From the NCBI GenBank assembly GCA_026388255.1, contig JAPLKC010000092.1, positions 1 to 34,362 on the forward strand: a DNA stretch of 34,362 nucleotides, in the 5' to 3' direction. How positions within the stretch are numbered: position 1 is the stretch's first letter; the number at the start of each line of letters is the position of its first letter. Shown one piece after another: positions 14,051 through 25,361 of the stretch. The notes beneath the pieces are model-generated. The model worked only from the letters and a program-made list of their open reading frames with translations. It searched no databases and was not told the origin of the DNA. Both the position numbers and the translations under genes were made by a program. The DNA comes from Pseudomonadota bacterium (GTDB lineage: Bacteria > Desulfobacterota > Syntrophorhabdia > Syntrophorhabdales > Syntrophorhabdaceae).

Positions 14051-16606
14051 TTATTCTTCTGACTCAACCAATTCACCGGTCTCACGCTTGCTCTGATAAA
14101 TAGCCCAGCCTAAAGTAGCTACACACACAACAATAACAATAACACTGATGATGCGCGCCGAGCCGAGCTCTTCCTGTGCTACCCTCGGGGCAATTAAGTT
14201 ATACTTGAGCACCAAACCAAGTGTCAGCAAGCTGACCATATTCATAACCTTTATTAATGGGTTGATTGCAGGACCGGCTGTATCTTTTAATGGGTCACCG
14301 ACGGTGTCGCCTGTGACAGCGGCTTTATGAGCTTCTGAACCCTTACCGCCATACACACCGTCTTCGATCATCTTCTTGGCGTTATCCCATGCACCACCTG
14401 CGTTTGCCATAAAAACTGCGAGTAACTGACCAACAAGGATCATACCGCCCAAAAATCCGCCCAGTGCATATGGGCCGAGCAGGAATCCCACCAGCAAAGG
14501 CGTCACTATGGCAAGAAGTCCCGGACCGATCAATTCTTTTTGTGCAGTCTGTGTGCAAATATTAACAACACGACCGTAATCGGGTTTCTTGGTGCCATTC
14601 CATATATCAGGATCGTGGAATTGAATACGGCATTCTTTGACAATCCAGTATGCAGCTCGGCCCACGGCACGGATCAACATCCCGCTGAAGAGGAATGGAA
14701 CTGCACCGCCAAGGAGAAATCCGATGAAAACCGTCGGGTCTGCAACAGTTATCTTTCCGGCTTCAATAACATACTGCGATATAGTCATTAAGTGAATTTT
14801 TTCTTCACTGCCGACTGCTATGACGGCAATAAAGCTTGAGAACAATGAGACCGCTGCGATAACAGCAGAACCGATTGCAATACCCTTTGTTTCAGCTTTC
14901 GTAGTATTTCCTACAGCATCGAGATCGGCAAGTATCTGACGGGCACGTTTGTAACTGCCCGGTCTCTCTTTCTCCATCTCTTCTTTGTTGTATCCCATTT
15001 CACCAATACCGTTAGCATTGTCAGCCACGGGACCGAATACGTCCATAGAAATTGTATTGCCTGTCAGGGTTAACATACCGATACCGGTCATTGCAACACC
15101 ATATGCAATAAAGAGAGGAGGTGTTCCGGTATATGTCAGAACTGAAAGAAAAATTGCAACAGCAATGACGACAATGGCTGCAACAGTGCTCTCATATCCC
15201 ACTGCAAATCCCTGTATGATGTTTGTAGCATGTCCTGTCTGACAGGCTTTTGCTAAGCTTTTTACCGGTGAATAACTTGTGTGTGTATAATAACTGGTAA
15301 CCTTGTTCAATCCAACAGCAAGAAAAATACCAATCAGGCATGTAATTGCCGGGCGCATATCCAATCCGGCGATGCCAAAATTTGCAAACCATCCAAGCAA
15401 AGAAGGATCACCCTTAGGAAAACCGGCTAATGATGTCGGATTACCGATCAAATAAGCCGCATCAAAATTTAAATAGTAATACCCGATTATAACAAACCCG
15501 ATAATACTTATAATTGAACCGATCCAGAATCCACGATGAACACTTTTCAACGCCGTGTCTGATGTATCGTCAGCGCCTGCTTTAACGGTATATGTACTGA
15601 TAATGGAGCCAAGCACGCCTATGCCGCGTACAAGAAGCGGGAATATAACACCCTTGTGACCAAAGGTTGCCATACCGAGGATCATTGCAGCAACAATAGT
15701 TACTTCATAGCTTTCGAAAATGTCTGCGGCCATACCGGCACAGTCACCGACGTTATCACCGACGTTGTCGGCAATAGTTGCGGCATTGCGTGGATCATCT
15801 TCGGGGATATCTTTTTCAATCTTTCCAACAAGATCAGCGCCGACATCCGCAGCCTTTGTATAAATACCACCGCCGACTCTCATGAACAAAGCAAGGAGTG
15901 TGCCGCCGAATCCGAATCCCAGGAGGGCTTCATATGCCTGTTCACCGTACATTATAAAAATCATGGTTCCACCAAGGAGACCCAGTCCATCTGTGAGCAT
16001 ACCTGTTATGGTTCCTGTTCTGTATCCAAGCTGAAGGGCTTCTCCATAACTGTGTTTTGCCGCTGCTGCAACACGGAGGTTGCCTTCTGTTGCCAGGCGC
16101 ATACCGACAAAACCAACCAATCCACTGAACAGTGCACCGATAAAGAATGCACCGGCACGGCCCCAACGAAAGAGATCTACCGTACCCATGTAAGTTAAAA
16201 ATAACAAAATAGTAATAATAATGATCAATGGTCCGATCTTTTTAAACTGTGCCGAGAGATATGCATTTGCTCCTTCACGTACTGCGGCAGCAATATCCTG
16301 CATTTGCTTTGTACCCTGGTCTGCTCTCCTGACTTGTTTAACAAGCATGGCAGCATACAACAAGCCGGCGATTGCAATAAAAAGTACAGCAATAAGTCCA
16401 TAAACTTCGATAGGTTTGAAACGGGGATCGCTGAAAAGCGAAAATAGTTTGAAGGCTGGTTCATGAGATGCAGGCGCTTCGGCCTGTGTGAAACAGGTGC
16501 CAGGTAAAAAAACATACGCTCCTGCAAAGAATATCATCATAGCGATGAGATAATTTCGCCGGCATGTCTCCGAAAAATGCTTAAATATTTTCTGTAAAGC
16601 CCTCAT
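14051..16606 (-). CDS. hppA: Membrane-bound proton-pumping pyrophosphatase, K+-independent type
   Basis: An 851-residue integral membrane pump that couples pyrophosphate hydrolysis to proton export. The substrate site DVGADLVGKIEKDIPEDDPRN (254-274, split here for length) is intact, followed by DNVGDNVGDCAGMAADIFESY and, near the end, GDTVGDPLKDTAGPAINPL. The motif GNTTKA (566-571) has Lys570 where K+-dependent enzymes have Ala, and the following TKG replaces GKG, so it should be the K+-independent H+ type. Most bacterial enzymes have 660-770 residues; this one has an N-terminal extension with an additional hydrophobic stretch (19-38) and a longer loop near 385-415. GAGGGAGGT precedes the ATG. 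It probably saves energy in a low-energy anaerobic metabolism. Confidence 0.95.
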   Translation of the reverse strand: MRALQKIFKHFSETCRRNYLIAMMIFFAGAYVFLPGTCFTQAEAPASHEPAFKLFSLFSDPRFKPIEVYGLIAVLFIAIAGLLYAAMLVKQVRRADQGTKQMQDIAAAVREGANAYLSAQFKKIGPLIIIITILLFLTYMGTVDLFRWGRAGAFFIGALFSGLVGFVGMRLATEGNLRVAAAAKHSYGEALQLGYRTGTITGMLTDGLGLLGGTMIFIMYGEQAYEALLGFGFGGTLLALFMRVGGGIYTKAADVGADLVGKIEKDIPEDDPRNAATIADNVGDNVGDCAGMAADIFESYEVTIVAAMILGMATFGHKGVIFPLLVRGIGVLGSIISTYTVKAGADDTSDTALKSVHRGFWIGSIISIIGFVIIGYYYLNFDAAYLIGNPTSLAGFPKGDPSLLGWFANFGIAGLDMRPAITCLIGIFLAVGLNKVTSYYTHTSYSPVKSLAKACQTGHATNIIQGFAVGYESTVAAIVVIAVAIFLSVLTYTGTPPLFIAYGVAMTGIGMLTLTGNTISMDVFGPVADNANGIGEMGYNKEEMEKERPGSYKRARQILADLDAVGNTTKAETKGIAIGSAVIAAVSLFSSFIAVIAVGSEEKIHLMTISQYVIEAGKITVADPTVFIGFLLGGAVPFLFSGMLIRAVGRAAYWIVKECRIQFHDPDIWNGTKKPDYGRVVNICTQTAQKELIGPGLLAIVTPLLVGFLLGPYALGGFLGGMILVGQLLAVFMANAGGAWDNAKKMIEDGVYGGKGSEAHKAAVTGDTVGDPLKDTAGPAINPLIKVMNMVSLLTLGLVLKYNLIAPRVAQEELGSARIISVIVIVVCVATLGWAIYQSKRETGELVESEE

Positions 16607-17117
16607 TTTAAATGACCTCCCTCATAAATTATGGATATTTTTTTGTCAATGACTTTACTATATCAAATAAACTCTGACAATGTATTTATTTAGTGCCCAT
16701 ACATCATGATAATAATTTTCTCATTTACTTCTGAATTATAATTCAATCTTTATTCTTAACAAGAATTTATCTATCATTTGTGAAATATAACTCAATCATT
16801 TTTACATGTCAAACAAATATTTAACATTTTCTTATCTATTATAATAAAATATGATAAGAGAAACATAATGCATGAAACTTAAAGCTTTTTATTGAAAACC
16901 AGTTCATGTTTTTTCAGAAATACGGTTGTATCAGGTGGATGATATAACTATATTGCAAAGACATAATAAAAATGGATACTTAACCTTTAATTGGAAAGTA
17001 CTAAAACCAACAATTCTTCAACCATCTTACCCAATATTAATATTGTACACAATTAATATAGTATATTTATACAGATAGAAGTTCTCTGGCTCACAATTGC
17101 CAGGTTTCCGGTCAAAT

Positions 17118-17148
17118 GAACTTCCCCACAGCAGAGCTGCGAAGAATC
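17118..17148 (+). repeat. Dispersed repeat, copy 2
   Basis: GAACTTCCCCACAGCAGAGC followed by TGCGAAGAATC; related to copies at 271-317 and 17214-17260. Confidence 0.55.
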
Positions 17149-17213
17149 AGCGGAATGAGTATCATGATTATTCCCCCTCACCCTACCCTCTCCCACGAGG
17201 GGCGAGGGAATAT

Positions 17214-17260
17214 GGTTCCCCCGAGGCAGAGCTGCGAGGAATCTATTGATTGAAAATAAA
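17214..17260 (+). repeat. Dispersed repeat, copy 3
   Basis: GGCAGAGCTGCGAGGAATCT followed by ATTGATTGAAAATAAA. It matches copy 1 over about 33 bases, including the ATTGATT extension that copy 2 lacks. Confidence 0.6.
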
Positions 17261-17475
17261 GTTCGTTACCAGACACCCCCCCCCGACAGCCACAGATTCA
17301 CAATTTTGTCAATATGTATATTCGGACACCAAGGTTGCCGATATTCATGAGTACAGCGCTGGCTTCCATGATAGTAGCGATGAATAAGGTCCTTGACTGT
17401 CCATTGGCTGCCCGAAACAGGTATTGATTCATTATTTCAGAATCTTTCCTTCACATATTCTGATAAAATAAGGTC

Positions 17476-19311
17476 ATGCAAACTGATTTCTTACCCATAT
17501 CGCAAGAGGATTTAAAAAAGAAGGGATGGAATGCACTTGATGTAATTATCGTTACCGGCGATGCCTACGTTGATCACCCCTCTTATGGGGCTGCCATAAT
17601 AGGGAGAACGCTGGAAGGGGAAGGGTTTAAGGTAGGCATCATCCCACAGCCTGACTGGAGGCGCATTGATGATTTTAAAAAGCTGGGGAAACCACGCCTT
17701 TTTTTCGGCATAACTGCCGGCAATATGGATTCCATGGTAGCCAATTACACAGCCGGTAAAAGAACGAGAAAAAAAGACGATTATTCTCCCGGAGGCAAAC
17801 CGGGCCTGCGTCCTGACAGGACTACCATTGTCTATACAAACAGGATAAGGGAGGCCTTCAGCGATGTACCAGTCGTAATAGGAGGTATAGAGGCAAGCTT
17901 GAGAAGGTTTGCCCATTATGACTGGTGGGATGATTCTGTAAGAAGGTCAATCCTGTTGGATTCAAGGGCGGATATCCTGGTTTATGGTATGGGAGAAATG
18001 CAGGTTGTTGAAATTGCACAACGGTTGCTTCAGAACAAAGACCTTGCAGGGATACGAGGAACAGCTATAGTCGGCAAAAGCCCGGGAGGCGGGGAGCAAG
18101 GGGCAGCGATCAATGACAAAAGGCAAATTAATAATGCCATAATTTTGCCGGAAGGCAGCATAGAAATACCATCTTATGAAGAAGTAAGGAAAGATAAAAC
18201 CAGGTTCAATGAGGCATTCAAGATAATTTATACAAACCAGGATCCTTTCAAAGGAAAAGTGCTGGCACAGAAGCATGATACACGTTACGTAATACAATAT
18301 CCCCCGTCCTTGCCCTTCTCTGCCGGGCAGCTCGACAAAATTTACGAGCTTCCCTATATGCGGAGTTGGCATCCTGTCTATATCAAAAGTGGCGGTGTCC
18401 CGGGGTTTGAAACCGTGAAATTTTCCATTATCTCCCACAGAGGATGCTGTGGGGAATGCTCCTTCTGCTCGTTATACATGCATCAGGGAAGGATAATACA
18501 GTCAAGAAGCAAAGGATCAATCCTGAATGAAGCAAGATTAATATCTGAAAGACCTGAATTTAAGGGTACAATTACCGATATAGGAGGGCCCACAGCCAAT
18601 CTTTATCATGCATATTGTACACTGTGGAAGCATACAGGCGCTTGTCAGTACAAACACTGCCTTATACCTGAAAAATGCAAGAACCTGAAGCCGGGGTACA
18701 GGGAGGGCATGGAATTATACAGCAGGATTCTTGCGCTGAGAAAGGTAAAGCATGCTTTCATTGAAAGCGGTATAAGATATGATCTGCTCATTGACAAAGA
18801 TTCATTGGAATATCTTACATACCTCTGTAAACATCATATAAGCGGGCAAATGAAGGTTGCTCCCGAACATTCGGCAGACCATGTCCTGAAGATTATGAAT
18901 AAACCGACCTTCGATGTTTATGAGAAATTCGTCACTAAATACAATGAGATAAATAAAAAGCTGAATAAAAAGCAGTATCTCGTCAATTATCTTATCAGCT
19001 CTCATCCTGGCTCAACACTCGAAGATACACTGTCGCTCGCCCTTTATCTTATGAAAAGGAACATCCATCCTGAACAGATACAGGATTTCACTCCCCTGCC
19101 ACTTACATTGTCAGGCACAATGTTTTATACCGAAATGCACCCTTTTACCTATGAGCATGTATATGTTCCAAAAACTTTCCGGGAGAGAACGATGCATCGG
19201 GCACTGATACAATACGGAAACCGTAAAAACAGGGAGATAATCAGGGAAGCTCTTAAAATCATGCATAAAGAATATCTCCTCAAACAGTTTGTTGAGAATG
19301 AGAAGCCCTGA
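17476..19311 (+). CDS. ygiQ: YgiQ-family radical SAM protein
   Basis: A 611-residue cytoplasmic protein of the YgiQ (UPF0313) family. The radical SAM iron-sulfur motif is CCGECSFC (324-331, Cys324, Cys328, Cys331). The N-terminal part (LDVIIVTGDAYVDHPSYGAA, 21-40) is the family's B12-binding-like Rossmann region, and GGIEASLRRFAHYDWWDD (136-153) is a strong family signature. Length fits the family. The reaction of YgiQ is not established. A possible -10 box TAAAAT lies 6 bases before the ATG; no clear -35 was seen. It stands alone; the next gene is 339 bases away. Confidence 0.92.
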   Translation: MQTDFLPISQEDLKKKGWNALDVIIVTGDAYVDHPSYGAAIIGRTLEGEGFKVGIIPQPDWRRIDDFKKLGKPRLFFGITAGNMDSMVANYTAGKRTRKKDDYSPGGKPGLRPDRTTIVYTNRIREAFSDVPVVIGGIEASLRRFAHYDWWDDSVRRSILLDSRADILVYGMGEMQVVEIAQRLLQNKDLAGIRGTAIVGKSPGGGEQGAAINDKRQINNAIILPEGSIEIPSYEEVRKDKTRFNEAFKIIYTNQDPFKGKVLAQKHDTRYVIQYPPSLPFSAGQLDKIYELPYMRSWHPVYIKSGGVPGFETVKFSIISHRGCCGECSFCSLYMHQGRIIQSRSKGSILNEARLISERPEFKGTITDIGGPTANLYHAYCTLWKHTGACQYKHCLIPEKCKNLKPGYREGMELYSRILALRKVKHAFIESGIRYDLLIDKDSLEYLTYLCKHHISGQMKVAPEHSADHVLKIMNKPTFDVYEKFVTKYNEINKKLNKKQYLVNYLISSHPGSTLEDTLSLALYLMKRNIHPEQIQDFTPLPLTLSGTMFYTEMHPFTYEHVYVPKTFRERTMHRALIQYGNRKNREIIREALKIMHKEYLLKQFVENEKP

Positions 19312-19650
19312 GCCCATAATACTAATTTTATAAAACAAGATTGAAACAGGCAGGATGGGGAACAGCGATGAAACTACAAGGGAATATGTTTCAAGTAAGG
19401 ATTATTTACATAAACAATCTCGTTGCAGATATGCATGGATTTGATGTAAAATAAACGAATAAATTATAATGCAATAATTTGTAAATTCACACGGGTAAAC
19501 CCGTGTTTTATTAATATGAAAACAGGCTTTGTGTAATTAACGTAAGTGCTATTCATGGGAATATGCAAAATGACCGCAAGCAAGAAAGGAAGCTTCAGGT
19601 AGCTTTGCTGCCATAGTGGGCAAAAACTCCTTGTACATAGAGAAAGGGCC
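19312..19650 (+). other. 339-base intergenic region with a small hairpin
   Basis: The region holds a 7-base-pair hairpin ACACGGG-TAAA-CCCGTGT (19489-19506) followed by TTTATT, a weak terminator candidate for ygiQ. Further on, GGTAGC-TTT-GCTGCC can pair just before the kinase gene. Nothing else was recognised. Confidence 0.45.
19489..19512 (+). terminator. Weak terminator-like hairpin after ygiQ
   Basis: Seven-pair stem with a TAAA loop and the tail TTTATT. The distance from the ygiQ stop (about 180 bases) and the short T-run make it weaker than the other terminators in the window. Confidence 0.45.
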
Positions 19651-21879
19651 ATGCAGGAAAAACATCCTCCACCATACGAAGATTTGACGCATCTTGTAGA
19701 ACAAATGCGCAGACGTATAGCTGAACTTGAAAAATCGGAAACAGAACTCAAAAAAGTTGATGCAGAACTGCGGGAAACCGATAAGAAGTATAGAAATATC
19801 TATGAAAATGCTACAGAAGGTATATTTCAGACAACCTCAGGAGGACTTTTCATAACGGCAAATCCTTCTCTTGCCCATATCCACGGCTATGACTCACCTG
19901 ATGATCTTGTAAATTCCGTTACCAATATCAACAGCCAATTGTATGTCCACCCTGAAGATCGTTTTGAATGGATGGCACTGATTGATAAATATGGTTCGGT
20001 TCAAAATTATGAAGTGGAAATGTACAGTAAAGATAAAAGCTTACACTGGATTTCAATGAACATAAAAGCAGTCAGAGATAATGCCGGCAATCTTCTGCAT
20101 TACGAAGGCACAATGCAGGATATTACACAGAGAAAAAAAGCGGAAAAGGCCCTCATCGAAAGTGAGGAACGTTACAGGACTGCCATCGAACATTCAAATG
20201 ATGGCATTACAATTATACAGGAAAACAAACATCTGTACGTAAACAGAAAATTTGTTGAAATGTTTGAATACGATAAACCCGAAGAAATTATCGGTATGTC
20301 TGTAACCTTTGTTGTTCATCCGGATGACCATGAACTGGTCATCGACATCAACAAGAGAAGACAGAGAGGGGAATCCGTGCCCTCAAGATACGAATTCAAG
20401 GGCATTACAAAGACCGGAAAAATAATTTATGTCGAGATTTCAGGAACCAGCACCACCTACGGCGCTCAGCCGGTCTACCTTATTTATTTGAGAGACATTA
20501 CTGCACGCAAAAAAAACGAAGATGCATTGCGCACAGAGAGAAACAGGCTACTGTCTCTATCTGACAATGCGCCATTTGGCATAGCCATGATAGACAAAAA
20601 AGGTGTGTACAGGTATGTAAACCCTAAGTTTAAAGAGCTGTTCGGCTATGAGCTAAAGGATATTGCAAATGGGAAAGAATGGTTTAAGAGAGTTTTTCCG
20701 GATCTTCAATATAGAAAACAGGCCCTCCGAACATGGATTAATGATATTAAAAGCTCTAAACAGAGAGAAAAAATATCGAGGACTTTCGATGCCACATGTC
20801 AGGACCGGACGAAAAAAACAATTAATTTTTTCCTTGTACAGCTTATAACCGGAGATTATCTTGTCACGTTTGACGATATTACAGAGAGGATACAAGCGCA
20901 CGAAGCCCTCATTAAATCTCATAAAGAATTAGAAAGCCTTAACAGGGCAAAAACAAAGGCTGTTCATCATATTTCTCATGAGCTTAAAACTCCGCTTGCA
21001 GTAATCCAGGGAACTATACGAATTTTAAAAAGAAAAGCGCAATTTATTTCTACTGACTACCGTGTTATAGAAACCCTTGAAAGAAATTTAGAACGCCTCT
21101 TCGCCATTTCAAACGAAACCGACGAGATATTCCGCGCGTCACAGGAGATAGAGGCATCTGTTTTACTTGATGACCTTGATCGCATTCTGCAACGTATGAA
21201 AGACATATCGGAAATACCGCCTGATGTACAGATTCACTGGAATGTTTTAAAAGAATGGACAGATCAATTTCTACCGACCATAATAGAAGACTTCCAATCT
21301 ATCGACCTTTTATCGTTTGTCCGGTTAATACTGGAAAAAATAAAACAAGCAGCAAACCACAGACATATACATTACAGCCTTGAAGGGGTAAATAATCTCT
21401 TTATCACAATAAATCCGGTTGTTTTAAAAGAAATATGCGAAGGCATCATTAAGAATGCAATTGAAAACACTCCTGAAATGGGTGTGATTCGAATTGACCT
21501 TGAGCAGAAAGATGACCGCATATGGATTCATGTTACAGATTCAGGCATCGGCATTACCGATGAGAATCAAAAATATATTCTCGATGGCCTCTTTCATACA
21601 AAAGAAACTGACTTGTATACATCTAAAAAACCCTACGATTTCGGTGCTGGTGGAAAGGGTTTTGAACTTCTCCGCATTAAGACATACGCGCGGCGTTTTG
21701 GTTTTGATATAACCTTTAAAAGCAAAAGATGCGAACATATCCCGACCGATCTCGATGTATGCCCTGGCAGCATATCCCTTTGTCGTAAATGTAAAACCAC
21801 GGAAGAGTGCAATTTTTCGGGAGGAACAACATTTTCCGTTTCATTTCCGATTAAACCTGCAGAACATTTTGTTCATTGA
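19651..21879 (+). CDS. Three-PAS hybrid-free histidine kinase with C-terminal cysteine cluster
   Basis: A 742-residue soluble sensor kinase with no membrane segments. A short coiled coil (12-45) is followed by PAS domains at about 45-165, 170-285 and 297-415, the first two with PAC ends (TMQDITQRKKAE, LRDITARKKNE). The phospho-acceptor is His443 in HHISHELKTPLA. The ATPase domain has the N-box EGIIKNAIENTP (597-608) and DSGIGI (630-635), then GAGGKGFEL. Before the last strand there is an insertion with Cys694, Cys704, Cys711, Cys714 and Cys720 (spacing 9-6-2-5), a possible metal or redox site. No receiver partner is adjacent; the next gene, rlmD, overlaps its stop by one base. Confidence 0.88.
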   Translation: MQEKHPPPYEDLTHLVEQMRRRIAELEKSETELKKVDAELRETDKKYRNIYENATEGIFQTTSGGLFITANPSLAHIHGYDSPDDLVNSVTNINSQLYVHPEDRFEWMALIDKYGSVQNYEVEMYSKDKSLHWISMNIKAVRDNAGNLLHYEGTMQDITQRKKAEKALIESEERYRTAIEHSNDGITIIQENKHLYVNRKFVEMFEYDKPEEIIGMSVTFVVHPDDHELVIDINKRRQRGESVPSRYEFKGITKTGKIIYVEISGTSTTYGAQPVYLIYLRDITARKKNEDALRTERNRLLSLSDNAPFGIAMIDKKGVYRYVNPKFKELFGYELKDIANGKEWFKRVFPDLQYRKQALRTWINDIKSSKQREKISRTFDATCQDRTKKTINFFLVQLITGDYLVTFDDITERIQAHEALIKSHKELESLNRAKTKAVHHISHELKTPLAVIQGTIRILKRKAQFISTDYRVIETLERNLERLFAISNETDEIFRASQEIEASVLLDDLDRILQRMKDISEIPPDVQIHWNVLKEWTDQFLPTIIEDFQSIDLLSFVRLILEKIKQAANHRHIHYSLEGVNNLFITINPVVLKEICEGIIKNAIENTPEMGVIRIDLEQKDDRIWIHVTDSGIGITDENQKYILDGLFHTKETDLYTSKKPYDFGAGGKGFELLRIKTYARRFGFDITFKSKRCEHIPTDLDVCPGSISLCRKCKTTEECNFSGGTTFSVSFPIKPAEHFVH

Positions 21880-23261
21880 TGTATAAAACCGTGGACAATC
21901 AGTTCATAACGACAGAAATAATTGACATTGCACTTCCAAATAATTACGGTGTAGCAAAGACAGACGGGCTCGTTGTTTTTGTACCCGAAGCCGTTATCGG
22001 CGATAGGGTAAAGGTAAGAATTCTCAGGAAAGAAAAGAAGGTTGCCTATGGAGAAATTCTTGAAATAGTTGCACCCTCCCCTTTCAGGGTTATGCCCCGA
22101 TGCCCGCACTTTGGTCCCTGCGGCGGCTGTACTTTTCAAAGCCTCGCCTATGAAAAACAGCTTGATCTTAAAGAAAATTATCTGTTACAGACGCTCAAAA
22201 GGATCGGCGGGTTGGACATGAAAAATATCAGGATTTTTCCTATTTTTCCATCACCCGATACATATTTCTACAGAAATAAACTTGAACTTGCCTTCGGGGA
22301 AAGAGAAGGCATTATTACCATGGGGTTGCGGGAAAGGGTCTCGCCCTTTAAAAACTATAAAGGGAACGTTGTCCCAATCGAAAGGTGCTTAATCACAAAT
22401 CCGGTTACAGAAAAAATTATCCCGTTTTTTACAGCTTTTGCCCAAAAGCATGGCCTTGCAGCCTACAACACCTTTACCGGCAAAGGGTCTCTCAGACACC
22501 TTATCCTCAGGGAATCCAAAACCAGCGGCGAATTGATGGCTGTCCTTGAAACAACAGAAGGCATTATGCCGGACTTATTCCCTCTATGGCAGTCTTTGGT
22601 CACCCTTTTTCCGGAGGCAAAAAGCTTTTACAGGATAATAAACAACAGACCCGGAGACGATTTTCACACTGGAAAATTAAACCATATTGCCGGAAAAACT
22701 TATATCGAAGAGACACTTAACGGCTTCAAATTCAGAGTTTTCCCGGAATCCTTTTTTCAGCCTAATACAAGAGCCGCTGAAATTCTATATAGAAAGATAA
22801 TTGAGCTTACCGGTCTTAAAACAGACGAAAAGCTCCTGGGCCTGTATTGCGGTGCAGGCCCGATTGAAATCTCACTCTCAGGATACACGAAAGAGGTAAT
22901 CGGCATTGATTCATTACATACAAACATTATAAATGCTAAGGAGAATTGCAGACTTAATAACGTGAAAAACTGTCTCTTCTATGCAGGAAAGGTTGAGGCA
23001 ATTTTGGGTAAAATCAACCTTGATAAAATTGATCTGCTCATTGTGGACCCTCCCAGGGGAGGTATCAGCAAGGAAGGACTGAAACATATCTTTCGGATAG
23101 ATCCAAAAAAAATAGGATATGTATCCTGCAATCCGTCCACACTGGCACGGGATTTAAAAGATATCTTAATGCACGGTTACAGTATAACCGACATAGCGCC
23201 TTTCGACTTTTTTCCTCATACTCCCCATATTGAGACGTTTGTTGCAATGCACCGTTCATGA
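21879..23261 (+). CDS. rlmD: 23S rRNA (uracil-5-)-methyltransferase, RlmD/TrmA family
   Basis: A 460-residue SAM-dependent RNA uracil-5 methyltransferase. It has an N-terminal TRAM domain (about 5-65), an iron-sulfur motif CPHFGPCGGC (Cys75, Cys81, Cys84) with Cys170 as the likely fourth ligand, the SAM loop LYCGAGPIEISL (322-333), IVDPPRGG (388-395), and catalytic Cys417 in YVSCNPSTLARDL. The C-terminal HIETF carries the general-base Glu. The ATG at 21879 is chosen over a TTG one codon earlier; it overlaps the kinase stop (TGATG). RlmD is the usual name, but RlmC-like or RlmCD-like target choice cannot be excluded. Confidence 0.88.
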   Translation: MYKTVDNQFITTEIIDIALPNNYGVAKTDGLVVFVPEAVIGDRVKVRILRKEKKVAYGEILEIVAPSPFRVMPRCPHFGPCGGCTFQSLAYEKQLDLKENYLLQTLKRIGGLDMKNIRIFPIFPSPDTYFYRNKLELAFGEREGIITMGLRERVSPFKNYKGNVVPIERCLITNPVTEKIIPFFTAFAQKHGLAAYNTFTGKGSLRHLILRESKTSGELMAVLETTEGIMPDLFPLWQSLVTLFPEAKSFYRIINNRPGDDFHTGKLNHIAGKTYIEETLNGFKFRVFPESFFQPNTRAAEILYRKIIELTGLKTDEKLLGLYCGAGPIEISLSGYTKEVIGIDSLHTNIINAKENCRLNNVKNCLFYAGKVEAILGKINLDKIDLLIVDPPRGGISKEGLKHIFRIDPKKIGYVSCNPSTLARDLKDILMHGYSITDIAPFDFFPHTPHIETFVAMHRS

Positions 23262-23266
23262 GTTTC

Positions 23267-23294
23267 TTTACTTTTTCAGCGATTCTGATAAAAT
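23267..23294 (+). promoter_or_regulatory. Possible promoter of ligA
   Basis: TTTACT (23267-23272), 16 bases, TAAAAT (23289-23294), about 50 bases before the start of ligA. A moderate match only. Confidence 0.35.
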
Positions 23295-23336
23295 TCACAG
23301 TACAGTTGAGCATATTGCAAAAAGCTCATATATTAA

Positions 23337-25361
<2,025 letters not shown>

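Larger units (their letters stand above)
16607..17475. other. 869-base AT-rich intergenic region
   Basis: No convincing gene is seen. The first 480 bases are very AT-rich and include the perfect 14-base palindrome CAATATTAATATTG (17032-17045). From 17100 the composition changes: two dispersed repeat copies, a CCCTCACCC...GAGGGG-type repeat (17167-17208) and a run of nine C (17276-17284). On the minus strand a 44-codon frame (17298-17432) has no support beyond its length. Confidence 0.6.

Noticed and set aside
15656-16198. Long plus-strand frame (180 codons) opposite hppA
   Set aside because: It is a shadow of the strongly conserved pyrophosphatase on the other strand and is Cys/Ser-rich in the manner of antisense frames.
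17167-17208. CCCTCACCC...GAGGGG stretch considered as a CRISPR or terminator
   Set aside because: Single copy with no spacers and no T-run; it resembles a common dispersed palindromic repeat.
17298-17432. 44-codon minus-strand frame (MNQYLFRAANGQSRTLFIAT...)
   Set aside because: No ribosome site or recognisable relative; possibly a fragment of a lost gene, but length alone is not enough.
19540-19640. Possible cyclic-di-GMP-like riboswitch before the kinase (GGTAGC...GCTGCC)
   Set aside because: Only one hairpin resembles the class; the outer stem and the conserved GCAAA/GGG parts do not fit.
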